Origin: an uncultured Elusimicrobia bacterium
Lineage (GTDB): Bacteria > Elusimicrobiota > Endomicrobiia > Endomicrobiales > Endomicrobiaceae
DNA length: 9,971 nt
NCBI GenBank assembly: GCA_900321055.1
Contig: ONUQ01000150.1
Span: 1-9,971 of the forward strand
Reading direction: 5' to 3'
The stretch's first letter is position 1. Each line of letters opens with the position of its first letter. This document shows positions 6,414 to 9,971 of this stretch, one piece after another. Made by a program: the position numbers and the translations under genes. The notes under the pieces are model-generated. The model saw only the letters and a program-made list of their open reading frames with translations. It did not search any database and was not told the DNA's origin.

Positions 6414-7820
6414 ATGGAAAACTTTTATTTAAAAGATTTAATAAAAGCCGTAAATGGTTCTTTTATTATGGGTAACCCGCATTTATCGGTGAGTGAAGTA
6501 GAAATAGATACCAGAACAATGAAACAAAATTCGTTGTTTTTTGCAATTAAAGGAAAATCTTTAGACGGGCATGATTATATAAAAGAAGCTATAGAAAAAA
6601 AAGCTTCTGCTATTGTATATTCAAGAGATGATGTGAATTTCAATGTTTTAGTTCCATCACTTCCCTCATTAGTAAAAGTAAAAGATACATCTGTTGCATT
6701 AGAACAATTGGCAACAGCTTACAGACAAAATTTTAATGCATTGAAAACGGTTGCCGTTACCGGTTCTAACGGGAAAACTACAACTAAAGAAATGTTAGCT
6801 TCTATTTTAAATCAAAAAGGTAAGACTTTATCTAATAAAGGAAATTTTAATAACAGAATAGGTGTTCCTTTAACATTATTTAATCTTACAAGTGACACTA
6901 AGTATGCCGTGATTGAAATCGCAACTTCGGAATTTGGGGAAATAAAAGTTTTAACGGATATAACAAAACCTTATTGCGGAATAATAACAAATATCGGAAA
7001 TTCACACTTGGAATTTTTCAAAACTCCGGAAAATGTATTAAAAGAAAAAATGACATTAACAGATGGAATAAGTAATGACGGTTTTATAGTATTAAATAAC
7101 GATGATATTTATATAAAATCCGTAATTTCGCAAGTAACAAAGAAAGTTATTACTTTTGGTTTAAATGATAATGCGGATATATATGCTAAAAATATTAAAT
7201 TACAGTCAAATAAACAAATTTTTGATATGTATATAAACGGTAAAAAAGAAACCGTAGAAATATCAATGAAAGGGATGCATAATGTTTTAAATTCGTTGGC
7301 GGCAACGGCGGTAGCTTACGGATTAGGATTTTCCGTTAGTGAAATAAAAGACGGCTTGGAAAAATGCATTGCTCCTAAAATGAGAATGCAAGAATATATA
7401 TTAAATAACGGTGCTGTTTTAATAAACGATGCTTATAATGCAAATCCTACTTCCATGCACGAATCAATAAAAAATCTTGCTCAATCATATCCGAATAAAG
7501 ATGTTATATTGATATTAGGTGATATGTTGGAATTGGGAGAAAAAACAAATCAATATCATGCGGAATTAGGTAAATATATAAATTCTTTACCGTATATAAA
7601 ATCGGTTTTTTTGTTTGGAAATTTAGTTAGTTATATCCAAAAAGAACTTACCGATAAAAAAACAAAATATTTTATGACAAAATCTGTTTTATGGGAACAG
7701 GTTATGAGTGAAATAAAAGAAAATTCTATAATTTTTATAAAAGGTTCAAGAGGTATGAAAATGGAGACGGTTTTTAATGATATTATTGTTGCGGATAAAA
7801 TAAAAAGAGGAATAAAATAA
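6414..7820 (+). CDS. murF: UDP-N-acetylmuramoyl-tripeptide--D-alanyl-D-alanine ligase
   Basis: Cytoplasmic ATP-dependent ligase that attaches the D-Ala-D-Ala dipeptide to complete UDP-MurNAc-pentapeptide, the MraY substrate. It has 468 residues, typical for MurF. The N-terminal domain carries DTRTMKQNSLFFAIKGKSLDGHDYI (in parts at about 24 to 50). The ATP loop TGSNGKTTTKEM starts at 116 with Lys121, followed by GNFNNRIGVPLTL and TNIGNSHLEFF. The MurF-specific DAYNANPTSM and LGDMLELGE lie in the C-terminal half. It starts 12 bases after murE with only a weak GGA (6403-6405) as ribosome binding site. An ATG at 6402 reaches a stop after one codon and is not a start. The TAA shares one base with the mraY ATG (TAATG). 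Confidence 0.96.
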   Translation: MENFYLKDLIKAVNGSFIMGNPHLSVSEVEIDTRTMKQNSLFFAIKGKSLDGHDYIKEAIEKKASAIVYSRDDVNFNVLVPSLPSLVKVKDTSVALEQLATAYRQNFNALKTVAVTGSNGKTTTKEMLASILNQKGKTLSNKGNFNNRIGVPLTLFNLTSDTKYAVIEIATSEFGEIKVLTDITKPYCGIITNIGNSHLEFFKTPENVLKEKMTLTDGISNDGFIVLNNDDIYIKSVISQVTKKVITFGLNDNADIYAKNIKLQSNKQIFDMYINGKKETVEISMKGMHNVLNSLAATAVAYGLGFSVSEIKDGLEKCIAPKMRMQEYILNNGAVLINDAYNANPTSMHESIKNLAQSYPNKDVILILGDMLELGEKTNQYHAELGKYINSLPYIKSVFLFGNLVSYIQKELTDKKTKYFMTKSVLWEQVMSEIKENSIIFIKGSRGMKMETVFNDIIVADKIKRGIK

Positions 7821-8893
7821 TGCTCTATCATCTTTTTTATACGGTATTAGATATAAATCTTTTTCAATATATTACTTTTAGAGCAGGCGGAGCGATACTG
7901 ACAAGTTTAATAATCACTTTTATGATTGCACCGTTTATTATAAGAAACTTAAAAAAATATAAAATCGGTCAAACCGTTAGAGATGACGGACCAAAAACTC
8001 ATCTGTCAAAATCAGGAACAACAACAATGGGGGGAATAATAATTATCATTTCTTTATTGTTGTCAACCGTTTTGTGGGCAAGATTGGACAATCATTTTAT
8101 TTTATGGCTTATATTTGCAACAATATTTTTCGGATTGATAGGGTTTACGGATGATTATTTAAAGTTGGTAAAGAAAAACCCTAAAGGTTTATCTGCAAGA
8201 AAAAAAATTGTGTTTCAATCTGTATTTGCACTGCTTATCATAATATATTTATATTTTTTACCGACAAATTCGCAATATGCAACATCTTTAAATATTCCGT
8301 ATTTAAAAACAACTTTTATTGAATTATCTCTGCTATATTTTGTAGTAATATTTTTTGTTATAGTAGGAAGTTCAAATGCCGTAAATTTAACTGATGGTCT
8401 TGACGGACTTGCAACAGGAAATATTATAATTGTTGCGGTAACATTAGCCGTATTTTCTTATCTCATAGGAAATATAAACATCAGTTCCTATTTAAAAGTT
8501 CCCTATATTGTCGGAGCAGGAGAGATTTCGGTTTTTTTAATGGCACTTTTTGGCTCGGGATTAGGCTTTTTATGGTACAATTCATATCCTGCAGAAATAT
8601 TTATGGGGGATACAGGAAGTCTTTGCCTTGGCGGATTATTGGGGTTGTCTGCAGTTTTTATAAAACAAGAACTTATTCTTCTTGTGGTAGGAGGAGTATT
8701 TGTAGCGGAAGCATTATCTGTTATGATACAAGTATTTGTTTTCAAAAAGACAAAAAAAAGAGTATTTAAAATGGCACCTTTACATCATCATTTTGAGTTA
8801 GGTGGTCTTAGAGAAACTAAAGTAACGATAAGATTTTGGATTGTTGGAATTATACTTGCGATTATAGCGATTGCTTCTCTTAAATTAAGATAA
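7820..8893 (+). CDS. mraY: Phospho-N-acetylmuramoyl-pentapeptide-transferase (MraY translocase)
   Basis: Integral membrane enzyme that transfers phospho-MurNAc-pentapeptide from UDP to undecaprenyl phosphate, giving lipid I. It has 357 residues with about ten hydrophobic segments, matching the family (360 in E. coli). Conserved stations: DDGPKTH followed by TTTMGGI near the N-terminus; Asp111-Asp112 in GFTDDYLK; NLTDGLDGLA at 189-198; FMGDTGSL with Asp264, a catalytic/Mg-binding residue; and MAPLHHHFE with His322-324. A good ribosome binding site, AGAGGA (7806-7811), lies in the end of murF, and the start overlaps the murF stop by one base, so expression is probably coupled. Its product follows those of murE and murF in the pathway. 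Confidence 0.97.
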   Translation: MLYHLFYTVLDINLFQYITFRAGGAILTSLIITFMIAPFIIRNLKKYKIGQTVRDDGPKTHLSKSGTTTMGGIIIIISLLLSTVLWARLDNHFILWLIFATIFFGLIGFTDDYLKLVKKNPKGLSARKKIVFQSVFALLIIIYLYFLPTNSQYATSLNIPYLKTTFIELSLLYFVVIFFVIVGSSNAVNLTDGLDGLATGNIIIVAVTLAVFSYLIGNINISSYLKVPYIVGAGEISVFLMALFGSGLGFLWYNSYPAEIFMGDTGSLCLGGLLGLSAVFIKQELILLVVGGVFVAEALSVMIQVFVFKKTKKRVFKMAPLHHHFELGGLRETKVTIRFWIVGIILAIIAIASLKLR

Positions 8894-8897
8894 AGTT

Positions 8898-9971
8898 ATG
8901 AAAAACTATAATGGTATAAAAATTTCGATTTTAGGATTAGGAAAGTCAGGAATAGCTTGTGCAAATTTAGCTGTTTTGAAAGGATATAAAGTTTTTGCCA
9001 GTGACAGTGGGAAAGAAAAATCCTACGAAGAAATGAATTTAAACAGAAATGTTGAAGTGGAATTCAAAAAACACTCTGCCAAAGTTTTAGATAGTGATAT
9101 AATAATAAAAAGTCCCGGGCTTTCAAACGAGCTGGAAATATTACAACAAGCAAGAAAAAAAGAAATCCCTATTTTAAACGAGTTGGATTTTGCTTTGAAT
9201 TTTGCTAAACCTAAAAAAATAATTGCAGTTACCGGAACAAACGGTAAAACTACAACAACAACCTTAATTTATGAAATAATAAAAAAATTTTATAAAAATA
9301 CTTTTGTTGCGGGAAATATCGGTTTTCCTATATCGGAAGTTGTAACTAAATTAAATTCTAAATCTGTTTTAGTTTTAGAATTATCTTCTTATCAATTAGA
9401 AGATTCTCCTTTTTTTAGACCGAATATCAGTGTAAGTATGAATATTACCTGTGACCATTTGAAACATCATCACACAATGGCGAATTATATAAAAGCTAAA
9501 TCCAATATTTTTATAAATCAAAAAAAACAAGATTATGCAATATATAATTATAATGATAAATATTTAAGAAAATCTATTTTGAAAACCGTTGCAAAAAAGT
9601 TTGAATTTAATACTGACTCAACAACAAATTGTGTTTATTATAAAGATGAAAAAATTTACTTAAAAAAAGGTAAAAAAGTTATTAAATTAAATCCGAAAAT
9701 AAATATTCCCGGAAGACATAACATAGATAACATTCTTGCTTGTGTAGTTGCAAGTTATATTGCCGGAGTAAAACCTTCGGTTATTGAAAAAGTTATTTCA
9801 AAATTTAAAGGTGTAGAACATAGAATAGAATTTGTAAAAACCGTAAATGGTGTAAAATATTACAATGATTCAAAAGGAACAAATGTGGATTCTACTAAGG
9901 TTGCTCTTGAAGCTTTTGATAAAAATATTCAACTTATCCTTGGCGGACAGGATAAAGGAAGTTCTTATAAA
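8898..9971 (+). CDS. murD: UDP-N-acetylmuramoyl-L-alanine--D-glutamate ligase, 3' end cut by the window
   Basis: Cytoplasmic Mur ligase that adds D-glutamate to UDP-MurNAc-L-alanine. The frame is open from the ATG at 8898 to the window end (358 codons), so about 90 of the usual 440 to 450 residues are missing. The N-terminal domain begins with ISILGLGKSGIA, a dinucleotide-like glycine loop that in MurD holds the UDP part of the substrate, and includes KSPGLS. The ATP loop TGTNGKTTTTT begins at residue 112 with Lys117. Then come GNIGFPIS, LELSSYQLED (MurD-typical), NITCDHLKHH, YIKAKSNIF with the likely carbamylated lysine, PGRHNIDN, EHRIEF, NDSKGTNVDST, and GGQDKG close to the cut. The start is 5 bases after the mraY stop (4-base gap) and places the glycine loop at the normal distance. 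No distinct Shine-Dalgarno site is seen. The next genes are expected to be ftsW, murG and murC. Confidence 0.96.
   Translation, partial: MKNYNGIKISILGLGKSGIACANLAVLKGYKVFASDSGKEKSYEEMNLNRNVEVEFKKHSAKVLDSDIIIKSPGLSNELEILQQARKKEIPILNELDFALNFAKPKKIIAVTGTNGKTTTTTLIYEIIKKFYKNTFVAGNIGFPISEVVTKLNSKSVLVLELSSYQLEDSPFFRPNISVSMNITCDHLKHHHTMANYIKAKSNIFINQKKQDYAIYNYNDKYLRKSILKTVAKKFEFNTDSTTNCVYYKDEKIYLKKGKKVIKLNPKINIPGRHNIDNILACVVASYIAGVKPSVIEKVISKFKGVEHRIEFVKTVNGVKYYNDSKGTNVDSTKVALEAFDKNIQLILGGQDKGSSYK

Noticed and set aside
8503..8769. Overlapping open frames inside mraY (minus strand 8503-8745 and plus strand 8572-8769)
   Set aside because: They lie wholly within the conserved MraY coding region, including its catalytic motifs, and show no recognisable domain or ribosome binding site.
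1..9971. A hidden novel system (defence island, RGP, selfish element, CRISPR)
   Set aside because: All but about 90 bases between genes are accounted for by conserved housekeeping genes in a standard order, with no direct repeats, integrase, transposase or unassigned gene.

Overview
The window is a strongly AT-rich bacterial chromosome segment (roughly 30% GC by eye, with heavy AAA/ATA/TTA codon use). Every gene lies on the plus strand and is packed tightly. The order is: gpmA (cut at the left edge), a C4 zinc-ribbon coiled-coil gene, the RNase P RNA gene rnpB, then a division and cell wall (dcw) cluster of rsmH, ftsL, ftsI, murE, murF, mraY and murD (cut at the right edge). No transposon, prophage, CRISPR array, tRNA or obvious acquired gene is visible.

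Left part (1-1508): the end of a cofactor-dependent phosphoglycerate mutase very close to the E. coli enzyme, then a DUF164/zf-RING_7 family protein with a long coiled coil and a CxxC...CxxC zinc ribbon. Middle (about 1507-1850): RNase P RNA, supported by the GAGGAAAGTCCG core and by P1, P2, P3, P4, P18 and P19 helices that can be paired by hand. Its periphery looks trimmed, and the expected L15 GGU that contacts tRNA CCA is not seen. Only 35 bases then separate rnpB from rsmH.

Right part (1886-9971): rsmH methylates 16S rRNA. ftsL and ftsI encode divisome membrane proteins. MurE, MurF and MurD are ATP-dependent Mur ligases that build UDP-MurNAc-pentapeptide, and MraY transfers the product to the lipid carrier to make lipid I. 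The genes overlap or are spaced by 4 to 12 bases, which suggests one transcript. MurE carries the DNPR motif of enzymes that add meso-diaminopimelate, so the peptidoglycan is probably of the DAP type. mraZ, often the first gene of this cluster, is absent from the usual place and rnpB stands there instead.

Organism: a free-living or host-associated AT-rich bacterium with a classical cell wall. The mixture of an E. coli-like dPGM, a CdsZ/FlgZ-like zinc-ribbon protein, DAP-type MurE and an FtsI without PASTA domains points to a diderm. An Elusimicrobiota/Endomicrobium-like lineage is one guess, but the sequence alone does not settle this.

This is essentially a conserved housekeeping region, and I see no convincing undescribed system. 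The points most worth a second look are the reduced RNase P RNA, a 42-residue Lys/Glu-rich insertion in FtsI, and the rnpB-for-mraZ arrangement.
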